A stretch of DNA of 64,000 nt, from contig OZ037765.1 in NCBI GenBank assembly GCA_964035545.1, positions 30,058,004-30,122,003 on the forward strand. Reading direction: 5' to 3'. This DNA is from Bugula neritina (lineage: Eukaryota; Bryozoa; Gymnolaemata; Cheilostomatida; Bugulidae). Made by a program: the position numbers and the translations under genes. The notes beneath the pieces are model-generated. The model searched no databases and was not told the origin of the DNA. It saw only the letters and a list, made by a program, of their open reading frames with translations. The first letter of the stretch is position 1. Each line of letters begins with the position of its first letter. Below are positions 26,595 to 38,594 of this stretch, one piece after another.

Positions 26595-28783
26595 TGTGAC
26601 TCTTGAGTGTACAAGTAATGTTTCCCGGTCAAGAAAAACTAGTGAGTAAAATTGAAAGAATGTGAAACTGGGCGCTGAAGGCACAGTAGCACAACTTTTA
26701 CAACAGTCACAACTGCAATGACGCACAGCTGATCGGACACCACACCGGTTTGTTTTGAACGTAACCCCGTTACGCCGATTTGAACTTTGTAAAAATGCGC
26801 AAATAAACCAATCCCGCAATGACCGACTTATCATTGCGTAACCAAAGGGTTAGAGAGCATAACACGCTGATTAAATACGCTATATCCAATAATGCTAAAT
26901 TTTTCAGCTGTCCCAATTTCCAAGAACTTGAACTTAAAAATTATCAACGGCAACCCATAATAAGTGATAAAGCCGAGTGATATCTAGTTCAAATTTCAAG
27001 GCCAATATTAAGATTAAAAAGCTGTAAACAAATCTATCCTTCTCACTTGCTCTAACTACTGCACTTTTGAAAAGATTTAGGTCCCAAGGAAGGTGCATCT
27101 ATTCGCTTTGTAGCATTTTCTGAGTTCAATTGTTTGTGACAAACTTCCAAACTATGTTGTAGAAAATAAATATTTAGGCCATAGGACACAAACTATTATC
27201 TGAATAAACTTTGCGAAAAAAACTTCTTCAGACAGCTTGTGTTAAAAAAGCAAACCTGAAATCATTTTTATAATTGTCGATTATTGAACGAAGTTGCAGT
27301 GGGTTGAATAGTTGAGACATGATTCCCATTATGTCATTCCCGGCACCGGCTATTCAAATATTTAAACAAGGTTACATGAATATTTTACAGTGTATTTTGG
27401 CAGCTGTAGTAACTAGCCCACTAGCTAACCCATTATATATTATTATTATTATTATATATATTATTATTATATATGTGAATGTCAGGTATGAGTAATGCAG
27501 CAGGGACGTACTTAGCAGGAAATGGTGCAGGTCATTTCGTACACAAGTTTTTTCATATCCACTTTTTCAGGTCATCTTTTAAACATTAATATAAATTAAC
27601 TAAAATACATAATTTTTATATTTATTATTTGGGTTTGGGGTTAGTTCATTATTCATTTTGTGTACAGCAGTTTGTGTACTAAACAACCATTTTGTGTAGG
27701 AAACCACTTGTGTACGAAACAACAGGAACTCAGCAGGAGAAACCAATAAACTAATATTTCCTTATTGGGAGTTATAGTTCAATGGGAAAAGCCTATTGCT
27801 AGACACACCTACAGAAGTTTGACTAAAGGGTGGTGCTCAGTTTCTATACACAAGTAAGAAAGCCCTGACCCAAACTCAAAGGTGGTTTATTCATAATGGT
27901 CGCCAGCAAGAGGTAAAGCTATATCTAAAACTAAAAAACTGTTTCTGTGCTATTTGAAAACCACAACAATTAGTCTATATAGCCTATTTGTCAGCCCTTA
28001 GTACTATAGGTGTACCCACAGGTCTGGCAACAGAATGCAATACAGTAAGTATGATTTGAATTATTAACTTGCTAGAAATTTTTTCAAAGAAGAATTTTCT
28101 TAACTTTAAAAACGCTCAGCACAGTATTGTAATGAGATAGGTACCATTGGTGTGGAACAATAAATTTTTTGTGTTTTACAGTCCAACTATGCAGAAGGAC
28201 TGTGGTTGAAATTTAAAATTCTTCCCCAAAGAGCCAGAGCGTTAAAGCCTGGAATAACAAGTTGACAATTAAACTGTTTTATTTGTATTTGACACCTTTA
28301 ACCATAATATAATGCAAGATTTCACTTTATGACGGAGTTATCCTTACTATTACTTTCTTTTAATTATCGTAAATGCTGATATTAGCTTAGTTTCATAAAA
28401 AGGGCTGCTAGACAAGAAAAGTTTTCCGCTACAATTTTGTTATTTGTATCAAACATCCGTTTTAGTGCAATGTCGATTGAAGAGTGTAGATTGTAGAAAC
28501 TAATATTAATAATAAGTAGTAATTTCAAAGATAATTAAATTATAATAAAATTATTTTATTACTCATCTAAATGATAAGATAGTACATGCTGAAGATTGTA
28601 AGTATATGCAAAAATGTAAATAAGTATAACAATTGATATGATAATCATAATGAAAACTCAAACTATTAAATTCTTAACGAATAATATTAATAATATTAAT
28701 AATAATGTTACTGATTTAAATTAATATTATAATTAATATTGTAATTAATATCATTATTAATATACTATAATATCAATATTAAT
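26595..28783. other. Non-coding interval left of the LINE
   Basis: No convincing exon. It contains a short ATT-rich run at about 27,437-27,475, an inverted-repeat-flanked segment at 27,535-27,719, and AT-only low-complexity sequence at 28,680-28,783 next to the LINE 3' tail. Confidence 0.65.
27535..27719. repeat. Segment bounded by a 13-bp exact inverted repeat
   Basis: TTTCGTACACAAG at 27,535-27,547 is matched by its reverse complement at 27,707-27,719. The 185-bp segment also holds diverged direct copies of the right arm (near 27,658, 27,671 and 27,690). It could be a small MITE remnant, but no target-site duplication is obvious. Confidence 0.4.
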
Positions 28784-30825
28784 ACTTGACTTACTTGACT
28801 TACTTGAAGATGCAATCACGTTAGACCACTATATTAGTGTAAGCGACGTGCCTCGTTTGGTGAACAGAATTATTAAATGTAGTTAATACTTTTATCGCAT
28901 AAGTGCAGTTCTGTTTTAAGACTTTGGTGCCAGTACAGGGCCTTATGAGTCCTGTCTGTGAGCAGCATTTGATGTTATTTTCATATCACGTATTGTTCTG
29001 GGTAAGAAGCTGGCATGAAATAGTGAGGTGTTAGTTCTAAAAGTGGTGGGCATGCCATTTGACTGGGACCTGGTGGTAACTGATGTAGTGGGCTGATCGA
29101 TGAGGTGTTCATACGACTTTGAGAGTGAAGGATGATATTCCTCTTTGGCCAGGATCCGCATCAAGAGACTAAGTCGTAGGTCTTTGCGCCTGTTTTGCAG
29201 GGGGTTAATCCAAGCCTAGATCTTGCCTCATCTGAGCCAACCCTGCCTTTAATACCTGCCACAAATCTCACAGCCTGCTCTTGCACTTGCTCAATATCTA
29301 CTACAGCCTTCTTGGAGCTCGGGTCCCACACAGCAGCAGCATATTCTAGGTGAGGACGACACAGGGCTTTGTATGCTATTAACTTCGCCTTTTCTGGTGC
29401 CCAATACAGTGCCCTTTTAATCATCCCGAGTTGTCGTTTTGCTGTGAGTAATTTCTGCTGGATATGCATGTCGAACTTCAGGTCTGATTGTATTGTGACA
29501 CCAAGATACAACGCGTGGTCAACAACTGCGAGAGTCTGGCCTCCAAGTGAATAGTTATGTGTGAATTTTTTGTTACTAAAGATGATGATCTTGCTTTTTT
29601 TCACATTGAAAGACATACCCATCCTACATGCCCAGGAGTCCAAAGAGTTCAGGTTGTGCTGAAAACGGGCTGTGTCCTGCTGGCTTGTGATGGTCTGGTA
29701 CATTAAGGTGTCGTCTGCAAATAGGGCGACTGGGCAATCTACCTCGTTTGGAAGGTCATTGATAAATATCAGGAAAAGCACAGGCCCGAGAACTGATCCC
29801 TGAGGTACCCCTGACGAAACTGGGAGACTGCTTGACACCTTACCATTAAGTATCACCCGCTGGGACCTATCAGTAAGGAAGTTATGTATCCAGTGAAGTA
29901 TATGTGTGTCAATTGTTCCGATCCTGGAGATTTTTTCCATTAGAAGTGCATGCGGCACCTTGTCAAAGGCTTTTGTGAAGTCAAGCACCGCAGCATGAGT
30001 GCTCAAGCCTTTATCTGCCGCACTGAGAATATCATGCATGGTGGCACAGAGTTGTGTCTCACATAATAGCCCTTTTCTAAAGCCGTGCTGTCTGCTGTGG
30101 AGGAAACCATCTATTTTCTCTAGTAAAATACCAAGAACAATGTGCTCTAGTAGCTTACATGGAATGCTAGTTAGGGAGATTGGCCTATAGTTATTGGCAG
30201 AGCTCCTGTCACCACTCTTGAAGATAGGGGTGACATTGGCAGATTTCCAACTGTCAGGGAGTTCACCATGCTGTAGGGACTTGTTATAGATCTGGGTCAG
30301 GCATTCTGCAGTCAGATGTGTATCAATTGTAAGGTCAGCTTTACGTAGTTGGTCTGGCCCTGGAGCTTTCCCATTTTTAAGGCCTGCCAGTAGCTTCTTC
30401 ACTCCCTCGATTTCAATATGGGTGGTGGGTTCATTAGCATGTGTCTTTGGTAGCTTTTGAAGCTGGTGTCCACTGTTGAATTGCTTGTGAAAGTGGTTAT
30501 TTAGGATATCTGCACACTCCACGGCATCATCTGTGGACGAGTTGTTTGGCTTGGTTAGACGAATGAGCTGTTTACTAGTTCGCGTACCCTTTAGGTGTTT
30601 GTAAAATGGTCTGCAGTTGCCTTCAGCCAGAGGTTTGCATATGCGTGACTCCAAATATGCCTTCTTGTGCTGTCGCATATTTTTCTTTGCCTGCTTTCTG
30701 TACTGCGCATATAACTTATGATCAAAAGGGTCACCTGTCTTTTTAAATCTGTTATATAGGGAACGCTGCTTTTTAACCATTTTCCGGCTATCCTGGTTAA
30801 ACCACATAATAATTGGTGTTTAATG
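28784..30825 (-). mobile_element. 5'-truncated LINE of CR1/L2/Daphne type
   Basis: On the minus strand the element runs from about 30,825 to a 3' tail of short direct repeats (AAGTAAGTC, 28,807-28,784), the kind of microsatellite end seen in CR1/L2-group elements instead of poly(A). It encodes a reverse transcriptase but lacks the upstream apurinic-like endonuclease, so it is a 5'-truncated insertion, as is common for LINEs. The 5' junction is inferred from where coding ends and AGTA-type repeats begin. No clear target-site duplication is seen. Clade assignment is from remembered C-terminal motifs. Confidence 0.8.
28943..30807 (-). pseudogene. LINE reverse transcriptase ORF2 fragment, frameshifted
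   Basis: A 548-codon frame (30,807-29,161) carries the RT domain: NGKAPGPDQL at about 145-154, DFTKAFD at 276-282, SGVPQGSVLGP at 332-342 and the catalytic FADD at 363-366. The start codon is only the first Met in the frame, not a native start. The frame breaks at a run of five C on the minus strand (plus 29,200-29,204). Past this point the family C-terminus (LLMRILAKEEYHP, FHASFLPRTIRDMK) continues in another frame to a stop at 28,943. One missing C would explain this, either as decay or as a base-calling error in a homopolymer. Without the endonuclease it cannot be autonomous in any case. Confidence 0.88.
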
Positions 30826-32195
30826 TTAATCACTAAAACTTAAAGTTAAACTAATACTAATAGTAATAGTAATAGTAATTCTAAAAGTAAAACTAAAAAT
30901 AAATACTAAGAGTAAGAGTAAGAGCAAGTGTAACACTATGAATATGATTATGTGACATAGTAACACTAACTGTTAGTAATACTAATAGTAATTGATATCA
31001 GTATGTAAAACTAAATAGACATGCTGAGCCTGATGTTTTGTCTCATACTGATACTATCAGGCATATTCATACTCATAGTCATTTATTAAAACTAAATAGA
31101 CATGTAATTGTAAAATACCGTTTAACTTCAACTTCAAAGCATTTAAATTTTAGTATATAAATATGATAATCATAATCATAATGTTACTGATAATTAATAA
31201 TTAACAGTAACTCAGCCTCATAGTTATAGTAATAATCATAATACTCATATATTGATGATGATGCTAATGCTAATACTCATAGTCATAGCAATAGTTGTGT
31301 GTGAATCACTACAGGTTCAAGAGTTAGCTTTTAAAGCTTATGGAGTTTGAGCAATTCACTAAAGTTATTGGTGATGTCTCTATAGGCTATTGTTGAAGTA
31401 ATTGTAAACAGTTTTAGTTTTACAGTTATGCAAACAGTTGTTTTAGAGTGTACTTTAGTCTATGCACACGGTTATAAAATAATTCATGGGAAGAAAATGC
31501 CCTTGAAGTTAAATTGAAGTACAAATCATTTGTCGAGCTGTGGCTACATTCTAAACTGCTAACTGAAAAAAAGACAAAGTTACTTTGGTAACTAGAAGTA
31601 GTATACAAGACAGATTGACGATAGAAAGGCAGAGTAGAAACAGAGAGGCAAAGTAGTAACAGATAGACGGAGTTGGTCTTAAAGAAACAGAGTAACAATC
31701 GATAATATAGTACAAAGCAGCAGATCACCATAATGGAGTTATTTAATAACTTTTACTTGTTATACCATTTATTATTGTTAATTACCTATCACTGGGAAGA
31801 TAGTCTTTTTTGTTATTTTGCTTGTCATAATTAATCAATTATTTTTTGCTGTTGCAATTTTACAATACATTGGAGTTATTACTCAGTGTAAACACTAAAA
31901 TAATTTCCTCCATAAAATTTTAATAGTTATTTTAAATTTGTTTGTATGTAATGTTGATTTATTAGAACTAACTTAAAGTTTTAGTTTAGCTTTAAAAAAT
32001 TAACCTATGATAACAAATATAATCAAGACCAAGACAATGCAACTATTACTTTGACAAAAAATTGTAAAATCAGCAATATGATATAAACGAAATGCTATCA
32101 TGAGCTCAATTTCACTTAATGTGTTTTTTAGTTATCACAACTGTTTGCTACTAGCTAAGTTTACTGAACCCCCCCCCCTCAAGTGTTGATTAAGA
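30826..32195. other. Non-coding interval and 5' flank of ASNSD1
   Basis: Begins with degenerate AGTA/TACT simple repeats (about 30,845-31,290) and continues as AT-rich sequence without a supported exon. A short upstream frame (32,100-32,189) and a run of ten C (32,169-32,178) lie just before the ASNSD1 start. Confidence 0.65.
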
Positions 32196-32744
32196 ATGTG
32201 TGGGATACTCTGCTTGGTTACTGGCTCTGATTGTAGTGACAGCTTCTTAAGGGTAAGGTTGTAAGCCGCTGACATGAAAATTGTTTATAAATAATTTTAA
32301 AATGAAATGTTGAATAGTAAATTTCTAATGTTGACATACTTTCAACTTTGAATACTTTAAAATTTAAATTGACATTGCGCAGTAAGGTTAGTAAGAACAG
32401 GTTAGAAATAATTATATGATTTTATAATCATGTAATATTACTATAACGCTGCTTTAAATAAACTATCAGATGAATTGTCAACAGGGTATCATCAGCAATG
32501 CTGGAAATGGTGGACTGCTTGAGAGAAGAGGCCCTGACTACCAGGGTTACATGGAGACAGGGCTAGACTCAACATGGAAAGTTCTATCATACAGCACTGT
32601 GTTACATATGAGAGGAGAATTGTGTAAGCAGCCAGTGTGCAATTCTACTTCTGGTGGTATTTTGCTATGGAATGGTGAAGTCTTTGGTGGAATTCAGGTA
32701 AAGTTTACGTAAAAGTATTAGGATTTAAATATTTATTCATTTAA

Positions 32745-32781
<37 letters not shown>

Positions 32782-35700
32782 TATAAATAAGTATACGAGA
32801 AACATTGTTGATTTATTACTTTATTAGGCAAAGTAATTATACTGATATTTCGGGTACCACTGTACCCATCTTCAGAGTAGCAATGAATGAAATTCAAAAA
32901 TTATTATGTTATGTTAGACGTTATGCATGACACAAAGAATAGAGAGTGGCAGTTATTGTAAATTATTGAAACTTAGGGAGATAATCTTATTTTATATATT
33001 ACGCAGGTCAAAAATTATACTGATTTTTTTTGCATAAAAAATAAATTAGAGTTGACAAAAAAAATAGATATCTAAATATAAAAACAGCAAGAATTAGTGA
33101 AACTATATATTATATATACTATGCAAATAACGCTTCTGATGGGTTTTTAGGTTTGAAGAGTAAAATATATATGAACAATTATTTTACAGTAATGTTTTTC
33201 TAATTATGTATTTAAATAGTATTTTTGCCACTTTGAAATTGTGTAGGCATTCTATTTTAGGTACCCGACTTGGATAATGATACAGAGGTTCTGATATCAC
33301 TTTTAGATAACTGTAAGGATGATGAGCAGATGTTAAGTGTGTTTAAACAGATACAAGGTCCTTATGCATTTGTTTACATAAAGGTATTATAATCATGCTA
33401 CTGTTTTCATGCCTTCCTCTTATCATTCTTGTATGCAATGTATGCAATGATGTATAATCTAATGTTTTATTTTGTATATTCTTCATAATATAGTGAGTGT
33501 AGTAAAGATTTAAAATGCAGAAACAGGTGTAGACAATTTCTGATTTTAGAGAAATCAGCGTGAACTATGGTTTGGAAGAGATGTATTTGGTAGACGTAGC
33601 CTCACATTTCTGCTTAATCCCGACTCAAAAGACCTGTATTTGTCATCAGTTGCTTTGTCGCAAATCACAGAGGTTAGCTATAGTGGATGATTTATTACGA
33701 GGGTAGCTCCGAAAAATTGAGAAAAGAATAAACTGAATTTTAATATGATTGTTGTCATTAACTATATAGTGTCTTCATGTTAGATTCACTCAATTGATAC
33801 TATCTTGTAAGAACTGATAATGATTACAGTTTAGTAATGAGAATAAAATCCCAAGCTAAAAAAATGGAGAACTATGAATTATTGAAACAAATAGTGAAAT
33901 AGTGACAAAATTTATATAGTATATGAAAAAGTTTTCATTGTTAAACTGATATATGACATGATACAAGTGTTATTGTTACAGCTAAACTCTGGTAGCCAGT
34001 GGAAGGAGCTTGCCGCGGCTGGTATCTACAAGTTAACGGTGGAAGAGGGTGGTTATAAAATAGACTGTTTTCCATGGAAACACAACACCATCATGCCTAA
34101 TGAAGAACTCAGATCATCTATTGTACACGATTCATTGTTGGAACTTCCTAATTTTCATTCCTTAAACTTAACCATTCCGAGCACAGACGACCTCATTGTT
34201 CTACCAGATAGTGTTGATATTGACAAGGTGTTGACTTTAACAGCTACAAATTTTCAACAAGAGTCTGAAAAGCTTTTGGAGAAGTTAAAAATGGCGGTGT
34301 ACCGCAGAGTGGGTGGACATTCCTACGTCTGTGATAAGTGCAGAATCAACAGTAACTGTGCGATGGCACATATATCAGTGATGTTTTCTGGGGGTATAGA
34401 TTCGATGATGTTAGCATACCTAGCTGACCAGTGTGTGCCAAAAAATCAGCCTATTGACTTGTTAAATGTAGCCTTTGAAACAGGAAGTGGTGGAAGCTAC
34501 GATGTTCCTGATAGGGTGACTGGACGACTCGCCCTAACTGAATTGGCTACTGACAGAGTATGGAACTTTGTTGAGGTGTGTAAGTGCCAAATTTGTAGAA
34601 AATATGCATTCAGCTTTTTTAAAATATAAAACATAGTTTTTGTCGGTAAACTTTATAATTGTAGTATTAGGTAGAGATTAGAGATATATTAAAAAGTTAA
34701 CTATTGAACAAATAACGAAATCATCATTAAACATTTCCCATGGTAAATTTTCAAAAAATATCAACATCACCGCTTATGTTGCAAAGTTGCATAACAGCAC
34801 TTTTTGGCATCTTCCATTGCTCTATTACTTTAGAGTTTGTTAAAAGAAAGACAACTCCAATTAGGTTTCTAATAAACTCATTCACATCAGATTATCAATT
34901 GAAAAACAGTAAAAAATGCAATGCCGTTGCTGATAAACAATTAGTTGTTATTTCAACTTTAATGCTGGTTTGTAGATAGATGTAACTAAAGAAGAGTTGC
35001 AAAGATACAGGTAAGTTTCAATGGTAAATTGCAAGCATTTCAACAACTACATTATTTATTTTCATCTCAATTATGAACTTTTTTGATATTGCTCGTCAAG
35101 AGCGAAACTATTGATCAAATGTGTGGATAAAGTAGAAATCCTCAATTCAATTTATATACACAGTCTTTTATGTTGAAGAAAAGAAAGAGTGTCAGAATTG
35201 ATTTGGCCCTTAAATTCTGTGTTAGATGACAGCATTGGATGTGCAATGTGGTTTGCATCTCGGGGGCGTGGCTCAATAGTGTCAGCAGATGGTAGCAAAA
35301 TATTGTATACTAGCACATCGAGAGTTGTCTTATCCGGCCTAGGAGCAGACGAACAACTTGGTGGATATTCCAGGTGAATGTTGGCGACTAAAAGAGTTTT
35401 AGGTTTGGGTTAATTAGTTTTAGCAATATTAAATACTAAATAGCTGAATAAGTAGGAAAAAGCATGGGAAATCCAGCAAAATTAAAAAGAACCTTGATTA
35501 TTTAAGTGTATTTAATGATATTTTACTAGTTTTGAGCAAAAACCTATGTTCATTAGCAGTTGAATTGGGATAAATAGCTAAAACCTGGAGATTTCCAGTG
35601 TGTACTAAATTAAGTAAAATGACCCATATGTATTCTAAGCTTCTATAGTTAATGTTTTAAGTAAATTATAAATTTTACAAACATGACCTTTTCTATAGAT

Positions 35701-37192
35701 ACCTAAATATTATATATCAATTATATGTAGGAATAACTATAATCAAATTTTGCCCATCAACACTGATCACTAGCAGACAAGCTGGCAACTACTCTACTAT
35801 GTTGCATAGAATATATAACTATTTTAGACATAGATCTAGCTTTCAACAAAATGGGTTTGATGGCCTACTAGCAGAAATTGATTTAGATGTTAGTCGTATT
35901 TCAGCAAGGAACTTGGGTAGAGATGACCGGTAAGTTGAAAAAGTAAAAATAAACTGCTAAATCTATAATAACTTTTGAAGCAATTTACAAACTAATTTTA
36001 TGGCAGTACTCGGATATAAAATTTTCAAACCGACATATTAAACTTGTAACATGGTAACCAGCATTTTTCTACAATAATCTGCCATCATACAAACCAATAA
36101 ACTGAAGTTTTTTCTTTGTCACTTGGATACAGTACCAATAATTCCAACTCTGGTAAATTTTGGTGCTGCTATATTCCACACCAACTCTTGATTACTAGCT
36201 GGTCGAAAAATTGTTTCTTTATACTGATCAGGTAGTTGTTCAAGTGTTCCAAGTCCACTTTATTCAGTTTAATACAAGAAACATGAACTATATATAAATC
36301 TAGCTGTCTATTTTAATGATTCTATTACATAATTTTATAAGACTAGTCAAGATGAAAAAGACTACAGTCAGTTTCTAAAAGCTACTTATAAACTAGTGAA
36401 ATGTTGATAATTCATGAGAAGACAGTTATAGAGTTCGTATATGTGTTGGGTCATGAGTTCCAATCCCAGCAGAGAACATCCGGTTACGCTTTTGTTCCAC
36501 AACTATGTTGCTATCGTGGGTGAGGCACAATCTATAGACCACCTAAACCGTTAGGGATACTCGCAGGGACTGCAACTCTAAAGCAATATAAGTAGAGATA
36601 ACTTCAAACATAGTAGTGAAGAAGAGCATCAAGATTTAATAATAATTTCTGTGGTTGCAGAAATACATTTGCTTAAACGTTCCTCAAAAATATAATGATT
36701 TTGTAATAAGCAGGTGATGCTCTAAATTAACTTAACATCGCACTGTACATTCACAGGGTGGTAAGTGATCATGGTAAAGAAGCTCGATTTCCATTTCTTG
36801 ATGAAGAGTTTGTGTCATTCCTTAACAGTTTGCCAATTGAAAAGAAGGTAGGATACACGTATTGTAAAATGAAGTATAATTAACTGGAATTGAACCATGC
36901 TTATTCACTACTTGCAAGCAAGAAGTTTGTAGACCACAAATAATGGTTTGTGACAAGTGGGAATTTATATCCATGTTCTCATGTTGTGTAGATGGATTTG
37001 AGACTGCCCCGAGGCGTTGGCGAGAAGCTGTTATTGCGTGCGTGTGCTACGAAGTGTGGATTACATTCGACAGCTAGACTCGCCAAAAGAGCCATTCAGT
37101 TCGGTTCACGCATAGCCAAGTGTGAAAACAGAAAAGAGAAAGGCTCAGATGTTTGTGATAGATTACATCATGTGCAGGGACATAAAACTTGA
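32196..37192 (+). CDS. ASNSD1: Asparagine synthetase domain-containing protein 1
   Basis: ASNSD1 is a conserved eukaryotic relative of glutamine-hydrolysing asparagine synthetase whose exact reaction is poorly known. Ten exons chain in frame: 32196-32252, 32470-32697, 33261-33383, 33550-33672, 33982-34575, 34976-35010, 35188-35373, 35828-35929, 36757-36847 and 36992-37192, giving 579 residues (human about 643). MCGI at the start places the class II amidotransferase nucleophile Cys at residue 2. [10 protein letters not shown] and [13 protein letters not shown] are typical of that domain. The synthetase half has the PP-loop FSGGIDSMM (SGGIDS at about 313-318), [56 protein letters not shown] and [12 protein letters not shown]. 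All are strong ASNSD1 signatures. Junctions are GT-AG. An alternative acceptor in exon 2 (after CAACAG) is also in frame. Convergent with STK11. Confidence 0.94.
32746..32780. repeat. (TA)n microsatellite
   Basis: Pure TA dinucleotide run in ASNSD1 intron 2. Confidence 0.93.
32800..32900 (+). mobile_element. Possible Penelope-like element end fragment
   Basis: Directly after the TA run, ATATTTCGGGTACC, then CTGTACCC and CATCTTCAGAG make an arrangement like the TTTCGxxx...ATCTTCAG ends often seen in Penelope-like retroelements. The GGGTAC/GTACCC pieces form a small palindrome. No reverse transcriptase accompanies it. Weak call. Confidence 0.3.
36420..36605 (+). mobile_element. Possible tRNA-derived SINE in ASNSD1 intron 8
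   Basis: A segment locally less AT-rich than its flanks holds GAGTTCCAATCCC, close to the RNA polymerase III B box (GGTTCRANNCC), about 45 bp from its left end. A GC-richer body follows (CCGGTTACGC, CGTGGGTGAGGC, GGGATACTCGCAGGGACTGCAA). No second copy is visible in the window, so the boundaries are estimates. Confidence 0.4.
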
Positions 37193-37216
37193 GACATATG
37201 TGTAATATATGTAAAC

Positions 37217-37222
37217 AATAAA
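37217..37222 (+). terminator. ASNSD1 polyadenylation signal
   Basis: Canonical AATAAA, 24 bp after the ASNSD1 stop codon, which implies a very short 3' UTR. Confidence 0.7.
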
Positions 37223-38594
37223 CACAGTATTTTTATTGAAAAATATGCATTATGGCACACATACTATAATTAAAAATAAGATTTTTACAATTTGAACAGA
37301 ACTAAGAAGAATGAAAGTTACTTTGGCTATAAAGTAGTTAGCATGCATTGGAATGTGGATCATATTTTACAGGCTTTACTCAAAGAGGATTGTTTTGTTA
37401 GAAGATTTTGCTGACCACTAAGTTGTGTGTAATACTGTATACAGAGGCATACGATATAAATACTCATCATACAGACATCTACAATGACAGATTGTGGTGA
37501 ACAGTTAATATCACGCTAGTTGAGGTTTTACTACATATTTATAGACTGAAAAAAACTGAAAAATATAGAAGCACCAAATGAATATTTCACATGGCCTGAT
37601 ATGACGACTTTTAAAAGCACCATTTACAGAAATCATAGCTATATATAGTAAGAAAAGATTAGGAATAATGATTATGACTGTTGTCCATTGGAAATAAATT
37701 AAAGTTCTCTTTCAAATGTAGTTTGAAGTTATTCTTGTGACTACTATTTGTGACTTTATTATTTGGCTCCATATAATTCCTAGATCTTTGAGAATGAAGA
37801 ATTTACTTGGCCTACAGAATATTAGCAAGTAAACATGGAGTATACGTGTGTGTATGTCCATCAATGAGAAAAATATACATTTAATTCAGAGAACAAAATA
37901 TTGTGTCCGAAAACTTTTAAGTATAAAATTTCCCTAACAACATTTAAACTCTTTAAATATCAAGTATAATAATTTTACAACCATTAATATAATATTGAGA
38001 ACAGTTTCTCTATTTTCAATAATATCCGAATACTACTCATGGTCTTGCAAACCTGTCATTTTTAAACTTAGTCAACATCCACCGATGGCCAAAAGTGCAA
38101 CTAACTTCTATCAAATGTATAACCCTTCTGGCGTAAAGGACAGCAACAATCCATTATACAGCTTTTTTTATATACTTACTGACTTATTATGCAGCATTCA
38201 ATTTGGAGGTGAGGAATAAATAAGTCATGTGACGTTAGCTAATTGAACATTTCTTCTGCTTTTTCCGTGAGGTAGGTTGGGCAGCTGAGTGGCTAGCTTC
38301 ATTTCCTGGCCTTACCGAGTTGTTAACATTCACTGTGTAAATAATAACCATTATATATAATGTAATGCCATATTTTCTAAAGTATTGCGGTATTACGGAC
38401 ACCTACATTTCCACAAAGCGCAAAACATATATTAGTTCAGATATAATTTGGTAAATATTACAAATATAATGTCGACATCCCAACACTTCAATGATAATCT
38501 TGAAATATACATATTTATGCCCTTGTGGTGAATAACAGCAAATATAAAGAAAAAGGGTAAAGTTGGCATTAGCAGATGAATTTTGAATTTGTTT
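37223..38594. other. Intergenic region between convergent ASNSD1 and STK11
   Basis: About 1.4 kb between the ends of two convergent genes. No supported exon; the plus frame at 37,995-38,219 has no recognisable features. It presumably contains the STK11 3' UTR at its right end. Confidence 0.65.

Noticed and set aside
34740-34979. 79-codon plus frame inside ASNSD1
   Set aside because: It is intron 5 sequence running into the short exon at 34,976-35,010; no similarity.
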